64,000 nucleotides of DNA from an uncultured Lachnospiraceae bacterium (GCA_910586355.1 CAJUHJ010000007.1:1-64000); one strand, 5' to 3'; shown: positions 26,078-34,856, numbered from the stretch's first letter. The notes: generated by a model not told the origin, from the sequence alone. Numbers and translations: made by a program.

Positions 26078-26082
26078 GCTTC

Positions 26083-26883
26083 CTACTCCAATATGGAATG
26101 TGCTTCCTCCACTGTATGATTCACATCAACAGCAGTCCCCATATTTCCTTCCCCATTCTTTTTGATATATAAAAGATATTCAATATTCCCTTCCGGCCCT
26201 TTAATAGGAGAATATTCCAGATTCCATATGTCAAATCCGATTTCTTTTGCATAAGTTATGATTTTGTATAAGACTTCTTTATGTACCTGTTTATCCCTGA
26301 CAACGCCTTTTTTCCCCACTTTTTCCCTTCCGGCCTCAAACTGCGGTTTAATCAGACACACCAGTTCGCCGTTTTCTGACAAAAGCGCCTTTGCCGGCTC
26401 AAGCACTTTTGTCAGGGAAATAAAGGAAACATCCACAGAAGCAAAATCTAAAATATCTTCTATATCCAAAGGAGTTACATAACGGATATTCGTCTTTTCC
26501 ATACAGACCACCCGCTCGTCACAACGCAGTTTCCACGCAAACTGCCCATATCCAACGTCTACGGCATAGACTTTTTTGGCGCCGTTTTGCAGCATACAGT
26601 CTGTAAAACCTCCGGTAGAAGCCCCTATATCCATACAAATCTTATCCTGTAACGAAATTTGAAAATGTGTCATTGCTTTTTCAAGTTTTAATCCGCCGCG
26701 GCTGACGTATTTTAAAGTATTTCCATGAATTTCAATCTGGCAGTCCGAAGGAAACATGCTGCCCGCTTTATCTTCTCTCTGATGGTTTACAAATACATTT
26801 CCTTCCATAATCATTGTTTTTGCCTTTTCTCTGGAAGGAGCCATCCCTCTTTGAACCAATAATAAATCCAACCGTTCTTTCAT
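26083..26883 (-). CDS. tlyA: TlyA family rRNA 2'-O-methyltransferase
   Basis: A 266-residue protein with an N-terminal S4 RNA-binding domain (ERLDLLLVQRGMAPSREKAK) and a FtsJ/RrmJ-type SAM-dependent methyltransferase domain (CMDIGASTGGFTDCMLQNGA, then LVCLIKPQFEAG with the catalytic Lys). Family members methylate cytidines in 16S and/or 23S rRNA; some are also called hemolysin A. Seen only as sequence, the precise target is unknown. Gene order dxs-tlyA-nadK is conserved. Confidence 0.92.
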   Translation of the reverse strand: MKERLDLLLVQRGMAPSREKAKTMIMEGNVFVNHQREDKAGSMFPSDCQIEIHGNTLKYVSRGGLKLEKAMTHFQISLQDKICMDIGASTGGFTDCMLQNGAKKVYAVDVGYGQFAWKLRCDERVVCMEKTNIRYVTPLDIEDILDFASVDVSFISLTKVLEPAKALLSENGELVCLIKPQFEAGREKVGKKGVVRDKQVHKEVLYKIITYAKEIGFDIWNLEYSPIKGPEGNIEYLLYIKKNGEGNMGTAVDVNHTVEEAHSILE

Positions 26884-26892
26884 TTGTCCCGT

Positions 26893-28758
26893 CTATCCTA
26901 ACTGTTCTAATTCTGCTTTCACTCGTTCTATAATTGATACTTCGTCAATACCGATTTCTTTCCGTAAAATTTCTACATTTCCATGTTCCACATAATTATC
27001 CGGTATTGCTATATTTAAAATACGACATGTCTTACCGCCGCACAAAAATTTCGTAATATGCTCTCCGAAACCGCCCAAAATTACATTTTCTTCTAATGTC
27101 ACAATTAATTTATATTGCCTGCTCAGCCTTGTCAGTAATTCTTCATCCAAAGGCTTGGCAAAACGCGCGTTTATAAGCGTACAAGGATACCCTTCTTTTT
27201 TTAAGGTTTCCCAAACTTTTTCTGCTGTTTTTACCATACTTCCAAGCGCTATCAATGCAATTTCACTTTCTTCATATATGATTTCACTCTTTCCGTATAC
27301 GATAGGCGTCCGAAAATCCGAAAGACCGTCATACGCTTCTCCCCGCGGATAACGAATGGCAATCGGAGACGGAAAATCTACTGCAAATTTTATCATATCG
27401 GAAAGTTCCCACTTATTTTTCGGCGCTAAAATTGTCATATTCGGAATACTGGATAAGTAGGAAATATCAAAAATCCCCTGATGCGTCTCTCCGTCGCTGC
27501 CAACAAGACCCGCGCGGTCGACAGCAAATACAACCGGAAGATTCTGGATACAGACGTCGTGCAAAATTTGGTCATATGCCCGCTGCAAAAAAGAAGAATA
27601 TACCGCAACAATCGGTTTTAACCCTGCCGCCGCTAATCCCGCTGCAAACGTCACCATATGCTCCTCCGCAATTCCAACGTCAAAAAACCGTTCCGGATAT
27701 TTATTGTGAAACCGTTTTAAACCTGTTCCGTCCAGCATAGCGGCCGTCAACGCTACAATACGTTCGTCTCTGCCGCCTAGTTTATACATAACTGTTGAAA
27801 ACACATCTGTATAGTTTGCCTTCACCCGCTTTTTCTTAGGAAGGCCCGTCTCAATTTCAAACGGTTCTGTTCCATGGAATCTTGCCGGATGCCGTTCTGC
27901 CGGAAGATACCCTTTGCCTTTTTTTGTCATTACATGCACCAATACGGGTCCCTGAAATTTCGCCGCCTCGCGAAACGCCTTTGCCATTCCTAAAATATCG
28001 TGTCCATCAATCGGCCCTAAATACATAATCCCCATATTCTCAAACAACATCCCAGGCAGAAAAAGCTGTTTGATACCGCTTTTCGTCTTTCGAAGCCTTC
28101 TAACCAGCCCTTCCCCATAAATTGGAATCCGGCTCAAAGAGTTTGCCAGGCCCGTTTTAATTTCCTGATAAGATTCTGTTGTACGAAGAGAATTCAAATG
28201 CCTGGAAAGCCCGCCGACATTTTCAGAAATCGACATATTATTGTCGTTTAAAACAATAATAAAATTCGAGCGAATCCGGGACGCATTGTTTAATGCTTCA
28301 TAGGCCATCCCTCCCGTCATCGCGCCGTCGCCCACGACTGATACGACTTTATAATCTCCGCCTTTTATCTGCCTTGCCATTGCATAGCCTAAGCCCGCCG
28401 AAATCGAAGTAGAACTGTGGCCCGTATCAAAACAATCACAGTCGCTTTCTTTTCGTTTCGGAAAGCCGCTCATCCCCCCATACTTTCTCAGTTCATCAAA
28501 ACCAGACTGCCTTCCGGTTAAAATTTTATGCGTATAGGATTGATGTCCCACATCCCAGACAATTTTATCCTTCGGCAAATCAAACACAAGATGCAATGCC
28601 ATTGTCAGTTCAACTACTCCAAGATTTGAAGCCAGATGCCCGCCGGTAACAGAAATTTTTTGAATTAAAAAATCACGAATTTCATCTGCCAATAAGAATA
28701 ATTCTTCCTGACTTAACTCCTTTATGTCATTCTCTTGCTTTATCTTCTCTAATACCAT
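26893..28758 (-). CDS. dxs: 1-deoxy-D-xylulose-5-phosphate synthase Dxs
   Basis: A 621-residue thiamine-diphosphate enzyme that makes the first intermediate of the MEP isoprenoid pathway from pyruvate and glyceraldehyde 3-phosphate. GGHLASNLGVVELTMALH, VVGDGAMTGGMAYEALNN (ThDP/Mg binding), VDRAGLVGSDGETHQG and LEENVILGGFG are visible. The start at 28758 (MVLEKIKQ) is chosen because AGAGGTG lies 6 bp upstream; the GTG three codons earlier overlaps that site. It follows ispA, the next enzyme class in the pathway. Confidence 0.95.
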   Translation of the reverse strand: MVLEKIKQENDIKELSQEELFLLADEIRDFLIQKISVTGGHLASNLGVVELTMALHLVFDLPKDKIVWDVGHQSYTHKILTGRQSGFDELRKYGGMSGFPKRKESDCDCFDTGHSSTSISAGLGYAMARQIKGGDYKVVSVVGDGAMTGGMAYEALNNASRIRSNFIIVLNDNNMSISENVGGLSRHLNSLRTTESYQEIKTGLANSLSRIPIYGEGLVRRLRKTKSGIKQLFLPGMLFENMGIMYLGPIDGHDILGMAKAFREAAKFQGPVLVHVMTKKGKGYLPAERHPARFHGTEPFEIETGLPKKKRVKANYTDVFSTVMYKLGGRDERIVALTAAMLDGTGLKRFHNKYPERFFDVGIAEEHMVTFAAGLAAAGLKPIVAVYSSFLQRAYDQILHDVCIQNLPVVFAVDRAGLVGSDGETHQGIFDISYLSSIPNMTILAPKNKWELSDMIKFAVDFPSPIAIRYPRGEAYDGLSDFRTPIVYGKSEIIYEESEIALIALGSMVKTAEKVWETLKKEGYPCTLINARFAKPLDEELLTRLSRQYKLIVTLEENVILGGFGEHITKFLCGGKTCRILNIAIPDNYVEHGNVEILRKEIGIDEVSIIERVKAELEQLG

Positions 28759-28769
28759 ATCTGGCACCT

Positions 28770-29657
28770 CTATTTTTCCCGATGTATTAAATATCGTAAT
28801 AATTCTGATAAAAACAGATTTTGCTGCGGCAAAGAATGTATCCGCTCCATTGCCTGAATGGAAAGCTGCTGTACTTTAGCTTCTGCCGCTTCTATTCCTT
28901 CCATAACAGCATACGTCGCTTTCTGATTCTTTTCATCGCTTCCAACCGGTTTACCAAGAACTTCAAGTGAACTCGTAATATCTAAAATATCATCCCGAAT
29001 TTGAAATGCAAATCCGATTTCTTCTGCCGCCTGTTCTATCAGCTGCTGATCTTCCTCTGACGCCCCTGCCAAAATTGCACCCGTCAGCATAGAAGCCTCC
29101 AGCAATGCGCTTGTTTTCAAACGATAAATAAATTCCAGCTTTTCTTTTGAAATCTGGCTTCCTTCTGATTCTATATCTACGGTCTGTCCTCCAACCATCC
29201 CATATACGCCTGCTTTTTTTGCAAAAACAAAAAATGCTTTTCCAATTTGTACATTTTCCGGCTCCATCAAAAATGCTTCTGCCGCCGTCTCATACGCATA
29301 ATTTAACAACGCGTCCCCGGCTAAAATCCCCATTGCTTCTCCATATACGGCGTGCGTCGTCTTTTTTCCCCTGCGGTATTCATCGTTGTCCATTGCCGGA
29401 AGATCGTCATGCACCAAAGAGTAAGTATGAATCATTTCAATTGCAGCTGCAAACGGCTCTATCACTTTTGATTCTCCGCCAAACAAACGGTATGTCTCTA
29501 ACATCAGCATCGGACGAAGTCGCTTTCCTCCAGCAAGTATACTGTAATTCATTGCTTCTAATATTGTCTTTTGGTATCCTTCTTCTTTTGGCAGATACTT
29601 TTTTAAGATAAATTCTATTTCACTGATCCGTTTTTCTATTTCTTTTTGTATCTCCAT
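28770..29657 (-). CDS. ispA: Polyprenyl synthetase (farnesyl/geranyl diphosphate synthase)
   Basis: A 295-residue trans-prenyltransferase that condenses isopentenyl and allylic diphosphates. The first Asp-rich motif lies in LVHDDLPAMDNDEYRRG, the second in FQIRDDILDIT, and the GGKRLRPML motif binds IPP. The start at 29657 has GGAGGTG just upstream. It lies between xseB and dxs in a classic isoprenoid-DNA repair cluster. Chain length (C15 against C20) is inferred, not proven. Confidence 0.93.
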   Translation of the reverse strand: MEIQKEIEKRISEIEFILKKYLPKEEGYQKTILEAMNYSILAGGKRLRPMLMLETYRLFGGESKVIEPFAAAIEMIHTYSLVHDDLPAMDNDEYRRGKKTTHAVYGEAMGILAGDALLNYAYETAAEAFLMEPENVQIGKAFFVFAKKAGVYGMVGGQTVDIESEGSQISKEKLEFIYRLKTSALLEASMLTGAILAGASEEDQQLIEQAAEEIGFAFQIRDDILDITSSLEVLGKPVGSDEKNQKATYAVMEGIEAAEAKVQQLSIQAMERIHSLPQQNLFLSELLRYLIHREK

Positions 29658-29684
29658 GCGCCGCACCTCCACTTTACCGCTCAC

Positions 29685-29900
29685 TCATTCAAATTCTTCT
29701 AACGTTCCCTGACTGCTTATGACAAGCATTTTCTTCTCCACTTCATCTATCTTAGCATTGCACTGTTTTAATTTTTTCATGCCTTTCTCATACAAAGTAA
29801 AAGAATCTTCCAAAGATATATCTTTTTCTTCCATTTTTTCCAAAATTTCTTCCATCTGCCCAAACAATTCTTCTAAGCCGGGTTCCTTTTTCTCTGACAT
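29685..29900 (-). CDS. xseB: Exodeoxyribonuclease VII small subunit XseB
   Basis: A 71-residue helical protein that joins XseA in exonuclease VII, which degrades single-stranded DNA to oligonucleotides. The LEELFGQMEEILEKMEEKDISLEDS and LYEKGMKKLKQC blocks are typical. The start at 29900, shortly after the xseA stop, is preferred over a longer frame reaching into xseA. AGGGA lies upstream. Confidence 0.93.
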   Translation of the reverse strand: MSEKKEPGLEELFGQMEEILEKMEEKDISLEDSFTLYEKGMKKLKQCNAKIDEVEKKMLVISSQGTLEEFE

Positions 29901-29905
29901 ATACT

Positions 29906-31129
29906 TTATTCCCTTTCTTTTGGCCAAATCAATGGAGCGGTTTCTTTCACATCCGCAAATACCGTTCCATCTGCAAAACGTACCTGTATTTCATCTCCTG
30001 CCGATACTCCGGACATCCTGCTGATACGCTTCCCCGCGCTGTCCGCAACAAAAGCCATACCCTGACTTAATTTCTTTGCCGGAGATACTCCGTCCAAACG
30101 TCCTGCAAAGATTTGAAGACGGTGCTGCATTTGGATAATTTTATTTTTGATAAGCTGGTCTAGCTTTTCTTCTAAATTTAACATATACTGCCGCTTCTCA
30201 TTCAACTGATTCTCAGGGCTTTTCATCTGAATCCTCTGCCCAATCTGACGGCTTCGGTTTCTTTCTGCTTCTATTTTCCATTCCATCGCGGATAAAAACT
30301 GATGGTAAAACTGTTCTAATTCTTCCAACAAATCCGCATATTTATACACAGCAAGCTCCGCTGCCGCCGATGGGGTAGGAGCCCTGAGATCCGCCACAAA
30401 ATCTGCAATTGTCGTATCTGTCTCATGCCCGACTGCAGATATAACAGGCGTTTGACATTCAAAAATCGCCCTCGCTACAATTTCTTCATTGAATGCCCAT
30501 AAATCTTCTATGGAACCTCCGCCTCTGCCGACAATCAGCACATCCAATCCCATTTCATCTAAGCAGCGTATCCCATTTACAATACTTTCGGCCGCGCCTT
30601 CTCCCTGCACAAGCGCCGGATATAAAATCAACTGTACATAAGGATTTCTTCTGCCTGCAATATTTCGGATATCCCAAACTGCAGCTCCTGTGGGAGCCGT
30701 AACGATACCAATCGTTTTCACATACTTTGGAATCGGCTGTTTGTATTCCAGAGCAAACATTCCCATCTCATAAAGCTCGCGTTTCAATGCTTCAAATTTC
30801 AAAAACAGGCTGCCTTCCCCATCTTTTTGAATTTCTTTCGCATAAATTTGATACCGCCCGTCTCTCTCATAAACTTCTATGGAGCCTGTAACAAGCACTT
30901 TATCGCCTTCCTGCATTTGAAATGCCAGTCCCTTACGATTTCCGGCAAACATAACGGCAGACATGGCCGCTTTTTCATCCTTAATTGTAAAATAAATATG
31001 GCCGGATGAATGATACTTACAATTTGAAACTTCGCCCTTTACACATATCCCCCTCAGCATAAAGTCCTGCGCAAACATATTTTTAATGTAAGTATTCACC
31101 TGGGCTACTGTATATGCGTTACGTCTCAT
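29906..31129 (-). CDS. xseA: Exodeoxyribonuclease VII large subunit XseA
   Basis: A 407-residue nuclease with an N-terminal OB-fold (FMLRGICVKGEVSNCKYHSSGHIYFTIKD) and a catalytic region containing GIVTAPTGAAVWDI and the core VLIVGRGGGSIEDLWAFNE, plus TPVISAVGHETDTTIADFVAD. It overlaps nusB by 4 bp (ATGA) and is followed closely by xseB. Confidence 0.95.
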   Translation of the reverse strand: MRRNAYTVAQVNTYIKNMFAQDFMLRGICVKGEVSNCKYHSSGHIYFTIKDEKAAMSAVMFAGNRKGLAFQMQEGDKVLVTGSIEVYERDGRYQIYAKEIQKDGEGSLFLKFEALKRELYEMGMFALEYKQPIPKYVKTIGIVTAPTGAAVWDIRNIAGRRNPYVQLILYPALVQGEGAAESIVNGIRCLDEMGLDVLIVGRGGGSIEDLWAFNEEIVARAIFECQTPVISAVGHETDTTIADFVADLRAPTPSAAAELAVYKYADLLEELEQFYHQFLSAMEWKIEAERNRSRQIGQRIQMKSPENQLNEKRQYMLNLEEKLDQLIKNKIIQMQHRLQIFAGRLDGVSPAKKLSQGMAFVADSAGKRISRMSGVSAGDEIQVRFADGTVFADVKETAPLIWPKERE

Positions 31130-31521
31130 GCAATCCTCGCTAAGATACCGTTGACAAACGATGATGAATTATCCGTCCCATATTTTTTCGCCAGTTCCAC
31201 AGCTTCATTAATCGCCACACCGGTCGCAATGTCTTCATCATACTTCATTTCATAAACAGCAAGACGAATAAGGGTTAAATCTACTTTTCCCATCCGGCCT
31301 GTTTTCCAGCCCTTCGCAACTGCGTTAATCATCGTATCTATTTCTTCTATCCGTTCTGTTACTGCAAAAATTTTATTCTGAATATAAGAAATATCGGCTT
31401 CTGATACTTCTGCCGTATCGTCCTTTGGGTACAGCAGCTGCGTAGATAATTCTTCTTTTGGATAAAAATCAATCCGAAACAATATCCTAAATATCTGCTC
31501 TCTTAGTTCTCTTCTTGTCAT
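31126..31521 (-). CDS. nusB: Transcription antitermination factor NusB
   Basis: A 131-residue all-helical RNA-binding factor for rRNA antitermination. It opens MTRRELREQIFRILFRIDF and has the C-terminal AVYEMKYDEDIATGVAINEAVELAKKYG block with SSSFVNGILARI. It has a GGAG ribosome-binding site, and sits after a terminator that separates it from asp23, so it heads the xseA-xseB-ispA unit. Confidence 0.93.
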   Translation of the reverse strand: MTRRELREQIFRILFRIDFYPKEELSTQLLYPKDDTAEVSEADISYIQNKIFAVTERIEEIDTMINAVAKGWKTGRMGKVDLTLIRLAVYEMKYDEDIATGVAINEAVELAKKYGTDNSSSFVNGILARIA

Positions 31522-31595
31522 AACCTACTCCCTATTGGCCTAAAGCGTCCATGCCGCTTTTATTCTATTGAAACAAAATTTCCCATGATAAGAAT

Positions 31596-31622
31596 AAAAA
31601 TGGGTGCCACAGACACCCATTA
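31596..31622 (-). terminator. Terminator between asp23 and nusB
   Basis: On the minus strand ATGGGTG-TCTGTGG-CACCCAT is followed by a T-run; it overlaps the last bases of asp23 and ends its transcript. Confidence 0.75.
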
Positions 31623-31997
31623 CTTATTTTTCCCCATGTCAACACTGGCAATTCTGACGTTTACACTGGACACTTCCAAACCTGTCATATTTTCTATGGC
31701 TGATTTTACCTTCTCCTGTACCTTAGACGATACATCCGGTATTGCATATCCATAGGCAATATTTAACGCTACGTCTACGTGCACGATATGGTCTGACACA
31801 TCGACACGGATTCCTTTTGAAAGATTTTTCATACCCAGCCGGCTGACTAATTCATTTGTAATATTCCCTGCCATGGAACTGACCCCTTCTACTTCCGTAG
31901 AGGCAAGCCCGGCAATAATGGCGACTACCTCGTCTGCAATTTTCACTTCGCCTAATTTATCTTCTTTGATTTTAAAACCTTTTCTATTTTCAGACAT
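31620..31997 (-). CDS. Asp23/Gls24 family envelope stress protein
   Basis: A 125-residue YqhY-type Asp23 protein. The core is visible as VKIADEVVAIIAGLASTEVEGVSSMAG, HVDVALNIAYGYAIPDV, and VQEKVKSAIENMTGLEVSSVNVRI. The family includes membrane-surface stress proteins and factors linked to fatty-acid synthesis; YqhY in Bacillus acts with acetyl-CoA carboxylase. It has its own terminator and an extended -10 promoter upstream. A second paralogue lies at 59986-60345. Confidence 0.85.
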   Translation of the reverse strand: MSENRKGFKIKEDKLGEVKIADEVVAIIAGLASTEVEGVSSMAGNITNELVSRLGMKNLSKGIRVDVSDHIVHVDVALNIAYGYAIPDVSSKVQEKVKSAIENMTGLEVSSVNVRIASVDMGKNK

Positions 31998-32038
31998 CTG
32001 AATACCTCCTAGTCCATTCCATTTTATTATAATAATCT

Positions 32039-32067
32039 ATTATACCAGACAATACATACTTTGAAAA
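32039..32067 (-). promoter_or_regulatory. Promoter of the asp23 gene
   Basis: TTTTCA (32067-32062), 17 bp, TATAAT (32044-32039) on the minus strand, with TGG directly before the -10 (extended -10). It is divergent from the DUF3800 promoter. Confidence 0.6.
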
Positions 32068-32083
32068 CCAAAAATTAAAAAAG

Positions 32084-32113
32084 TTTACATCCTGTCTTTC
32101 GCTGTGTTATAAT
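32084..32113 (+). promoter_or_regulatory. Promoter of the DUF3800 gene
   Basis: TTTACA (32084-32089), 18-bp spacer, TATAAT (32108-32113), 19 bp before the start codon; GAGG lies between. The transcript leader is therefore very short. Confidence 0.7.
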
Positions 32114-32132
32114 TGCCGAAAAGAGGTAAATT

Positions 32133-32828
32133 ATGAATATATACATTGATGAATCCGGTTCCATCAACAACCATATCCCTAACAACAAATATTTTGTAAT
32201 CGCCTTAGTGCACGTATTTCAAAGAGAATCTCTCAAGAGGGCGTACAAACGCTTTGTTTCTTCCAACTACGACCGCCTTTTTAGGCTTGACGCCCAAAAA
32301 TCCAGGTCAAAACCCAAAGGCAAAATGTTTTCCAACGGCAAATTCAAAGAATTAAAAGGCGCCCAGTTTGATCGGAATATGAAACAAAGATTTGTGGAAT
32401 TTTTTTCGCGCAGCCAGCTCTTTGAACTTTATTATATCCGAATTGCAAATGAAAAATTAGACGACCATTTTTGCGAAAATACTGCCAGGGTATTCAATTA
32501 TACAATCAAACTTGCGCTTGATTATTTTATCCAAAACGGTTATCTCCCAAACGAAGACTGCGATCTGCAGCTTGATGAACGGAATGAAAAAACAGAAACG
32601 AAATATTTCTTAGAAAACTATCTCAATACCGAGCTTGCAATGAGCGGAACTTATACGGGAAATTTTAACGTTACATATTTTGACTCAACAAACAATACTT
32701 TAATACAGCTTGCCGATGTTTTTGCAAATCTGTACTTTTCACATCTTAAAACTGGTAATTATAGTCAGGAATTACAAACATTAAGAGAAGCTGGTATTCT
32801 CAAATTTATCTTTGATTTTCCAAAATAA
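32133..32828 (+). CDS. DUF3800 domain protein (predicted RNase H-like fold) paired with a small RNA
   Basis: A 231-residue protein of the DUF3800 family, proposed by sequence analysis to have an RNase H-like fold. The signature starts at once (MNIYIDESGSINNHIPNNKYFVI), carrying the first acidic pair (D6, E7). A central DLQLDERNEKTETKYF block and the C-terminal NNTLIQLADVFANLYF (QLAD) supply further acidic residues. No membrane segment is present. The gene has its own promoter and is followed after 14 bp by the promoter of a structured RNA. Biochemical function of the family is not established; RNA processing or binding is a reasonable inference. It stands alone between housekeeping operons, which suggests an accessory insertion. 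Confidence 0.85.
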   Translation: MNIYIDESGSINNHIPNNKYFVIALVHVFQRESLKRAYKRFVSSNYDRLFRLDAQKSRSKPKGKMFSNGKFKELKGAQFDRNMKQRFVEFFSRSQLFELYYIRIANEKLDDHFCENTARVFNYTIKLALDYFIQNGYLPNEDCDLQLDERNEKTETKYFLENYLNTELAMSGTYTGNFNVTYFDSTNNTLIQLADVFANLYFSHLKTGNYSQELQTLREAGILKFIFDFPK

Positions 32829-32841
32829 ATAAATAAGAATA

Positions 32842-32870
32842 TTGACAGCCCTATCTTCATATGCTATTAT
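32842..32870 (+). promoter_or_regulatory. Promoter of the DUF3800-associated RNA
   Basis: TTGACA (32842-32847), exactly 17 bp, TATTAT (32865-32870), with TGC directly upstream of the -10 (extended -10). It begins 14 bp after the DUF3800 stop codon. Confidence 0.75.
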
Positions 32871-32876
32871 TAAGTC

Positions 32877-32992
32877 ACCAACAGTAAGTCCTTCGTAAGT
32901 GCCGTTTTCCAGGTAAGCGTCATGTATTGGCGTCACTATTAGGCGATTGGTGACTTGAAAAAGCAGGATCAGTTTTAGAACTGGTCTTTTTT
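32877..32992 (+). ncRNA. Small structured RNA downstream of the DUF3800 gene
   Basis: About 115 nt from the predicted start to a terminator T-run. Perfect 10-bp arms AAGTCACCAA (32872-32881) and TTGGTGACTT (32947-32956) would close the structure, although the first few bases may precede +1. Inside are a hairpin CGTCA-TGTAT-TGGCG (32918-32932), extendable by one G-T pair, and three GTAAG motifs (near 32884, 32895 and 32913). The terminator hairpin GATCAGTT-TTAG-AACTGGTC is followed by six Ts. No credible protein is encoded. RNA motifs next to DUF3800 genes have been reported from comparative genomics; whether this is one of those classes needs covariance-model comparison. Confidence 0.6.
32967..32992 (+). 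terminator. Terminator of the DUF3800-associated RNA
   Basis: 8-bp stem 32967-32974 with 32979-32986 (one G-T wobble), TTAG loop, T6 tail at 32987-32992. Confidence 0.75.
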
Positions 32993-33007
32993 CTTGTCTT
33001 AAAAAAT

Positions 33008-33051
33008 AAAAAAACCTTGATGGAAACATTTCATATCCATCAAGGTTTTCT
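33008..33051. terminator. Terminator of gpmI (usable from both strands)
   Basis: AAAACCTTGATGGA and TCCATCAAGGTTTT form a long stem flanked by an A-run on the left, which gives a strong T-run for the minus-strand gpmI transcript. Confidence 0.8.
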
Positions 33052-33052
33052 G

Positions 33053-34594
33053 TTATTTTTGAATTAATAAAGAATGTCCCGTCATTTCATTCGGCTGTTC
33101 CATTCCCATCATTTCTATCATAGTCGGAACAATATCTGCCAGGCATCCGCCTTCTTTTAATGTATAAGCCGGGTCATAATTCACCAGAATAAACGGAACC
33201 GGATTAATCGTATGCGCGGTAAAACTGCCGCCTGTTTCATAGTCAACCAATTGCTCCGCATTGCCATGGTCCGCACAGATAAACATCTGGCCGTCCACTT
33301 CTAAAAGCGCTTCTACTGCCCTTCCCACACAGGAATCCACAGTTTCTACTGCTTTTATTGCTGCATCTAACACTCCGGTATGTCCTACCATATCCGGATT
33401 TGCAAAATTGATGATAATCACATCATATTTTTCAGATTTTATTGCTTCTACAAGTTTGTCACAAACAAGAGGCGCGCTCATTTCCGGCTGCAAATCATAG
33501 GTTGCAACTTTTGGTGAATTCACCAAAATACGCTCTTCTCCCTGGTTTGGTTCTTCTACGCCGCCGTTGAAAAAGAATGTAACATGCGCATATTTCTCTG
33601 TCTCTGCAATTCTCGCCTGCGTTTTTCCATGCTCTGCCAAATACTGGCCGAATGTATTTTTCAGTTCTACTTTTTTAAATGCAATTGATTTATTCGGAAT
33701 CGTAACGTCATATTCGCTAAAGCAAACGTATTTGACATTTTTTCTGTTTCCTCTGTCAAATCCCGTAAATTCATCTGCACAAAAAGTCCGTGTAATTTCT
33801 CTGGCACGATCCGGACGGAAGTTAAAGAATATAATACTGTCATTATCTTTTATTGTCGCTACCGGCGCGCCGTTTTCTTCAATTACAGTCGGCAGTACGA
33901 ATTCATCGGTTTTTTCATCAGCATAAGAAGCGTTAATTGCTTCTAAAGCGCTGCCCGCCTTATTTCCTTCGCCTAACGTCAGCATCTTATACGCAGCTTC
34001 TACGCGATCCCAGCGGTTGTCTCTGTCCATCACATAGTAACGTCCGCAGATAGATGCAATTTTTCCGACGCCAATTTCTTTCATCTTTGCTTCTAACGCT
34101 TCAATGAAACCTTTGCCGGAAGTCGGGGAAGTATCCCTGCCGTCTAAGAAACAGTGTACGTATACATTTTCTACGCCTTCCCGTTTTGCAAGTTCCAAAA
34201 GCCCGTACAGATGCGTATTATGGCTGTGTACGCCGCCGTCTGACAACAGGCCGTAAAAATGCAAATCAGAACCGTTTTGCTTTACATTTGCGACTGCGTC
34301 CAGTAATTCCGGATTTTTGAAAAAATCTCCGTCTTCAATCTCTTTTGTAATACGAGTGAGTTCCTGATATACAATTCTTCCAGCGCCCATGTTCAAATGC
34401 CCGACTTCAGAATTGCCCATCTGCCCGTCCGGAAGCCCGACAGCAAGCCCGCTGGCATTTCCGTTTACAAAAGGATATTCCTTTTTTAACTTGTCAATGA
34501 CAGGTGTATCTGCCTGTGCTATGGCATTGCCTTTAGACTTGTCGTTTAATCCAAATCCATCTAATATCATTAATACGGTTGGTTTTTTACTCAT
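33053..34594 (-). CDS. gpmI: 2,3-bisphosphoglycerate-independent phosphoglycerate mutase
   Basis: A 513-residue Mn-dependent alkaline-phosphatase-superfamily enzyme that interconverts 3- and 2-phosphoglycerate in glycolysis. The metal site and phosphoserine motif are in LMILDGFGLND and GQMGNSEVGHLNMGAGR, with HCFLDGRDT, NFRPDRAREITR, NPDMVGHTG and CADHGNAEQL. The start at 34594 has GGAGG upstream. It follows khpA by a short gap, replacing the rimM-trmD genes usual in that position. Confidence 0.96.
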   Translation of the reverse strand: MSKKPTVLMILDGFGLNDKSKGNAIAQADTPVIDKLKKEYPFVNGNASGLAVGLPDGQMGNSEVGHLNMGAGRIVYQELTRITKEIEDGDFFKNPELLDAVANVKQNGSDLHFYGLLSDGGVHSHNTHLYGLLELAKREGVENVYVHCFLDGRDTSPTSGKGFIEALEAKMKEIGVGKIASICGRYYVMDRDNRWDRVEAAYKMLTLGEGNKAGSALEAINASYADEKTDEFVLPTVIEENGAPVATIKDNDSIIFFNFRPDRAREITRTFCADEFTGFDRGNRKNVKYVCFSEYDVTIPNKSIAFKKVELKNTFGQYLAEHGKTQARIAETEKYAHVTFFFNGGVEEPNQGEERILVNSPKVATYDLQPEMSAPLVCDKLVEAIKSEKYDVIIINFANPDMVGHTGVLDAAIKAVETVDSCVGRAVEALLEVDGQMFICADHGNAEQLVDYETGGSFTAHTINPVPFILVNYDPAYTLKEGGCLADIVPTMIEMMGMEQPNEMTGHSLLIQK

Positions 34595-34613
34595 AGTAAT
34601 CCTCCCTATGCCA

Positions 34614-34844
34614 TTACTGCACAATATCAACAGTAACTTTCTTGTCTTCCTTTGAAGCTGCTGCCTTTACAACAGAACGGATTGCTTTTGCAATACGTCC
34701 CTGCTTGCCGATTACTTTGCCCATATCGGACTGCGCTACGCGCAGTTCTAGTACAATGGCTTTTTCTGTTTCTGTCTCAGTAACAACAACCTCATTCGGG
34801 TCATCAACCAGTGCTTTTGCAATAACTTCCACTAATTCTTTCAT
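34614..34844 (-). CDS. khpA: KH-domain RNA-binding protein KhpA (YlqC)
   Basis: A 76-residue single KH domain with the GxxG loop in MGKVIGKQGRIAKAIRSVV. KhpA binds RNA and, with KhpB, affects cell division and gene expression in Firmicutes. The start at 34844 follows GAGGTG by six bases. It lies 12 bp after rpsP, the conserved order in Gram-positive bacteria. Confidence 0.92.
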   Translation of the reverse strand: MKELVEVIAKALVDDPNEVVVTETETEKAIVLELRVAQSDMGKVIGKQGRIAKAIRSVVKAAASKEDKKVTVDIVQ

Positions 34845-34856
34845 CACTGACACCTC

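Noticed and set aside
32923..32943. Six-codon ATG frame inside the DUF3800-associated RNA
   Set aside because: Only weak Shine-Dalgarno match and very short; more likely part of the hairpin loop than a peptide gene.
32781..33029. 82-residue minus-strand frame across the small RNA
   Set aside because: It crosses a strong promoter, the RNA and two terminators on the opposite strand, has no ribosome-binding site and resembles no protein.
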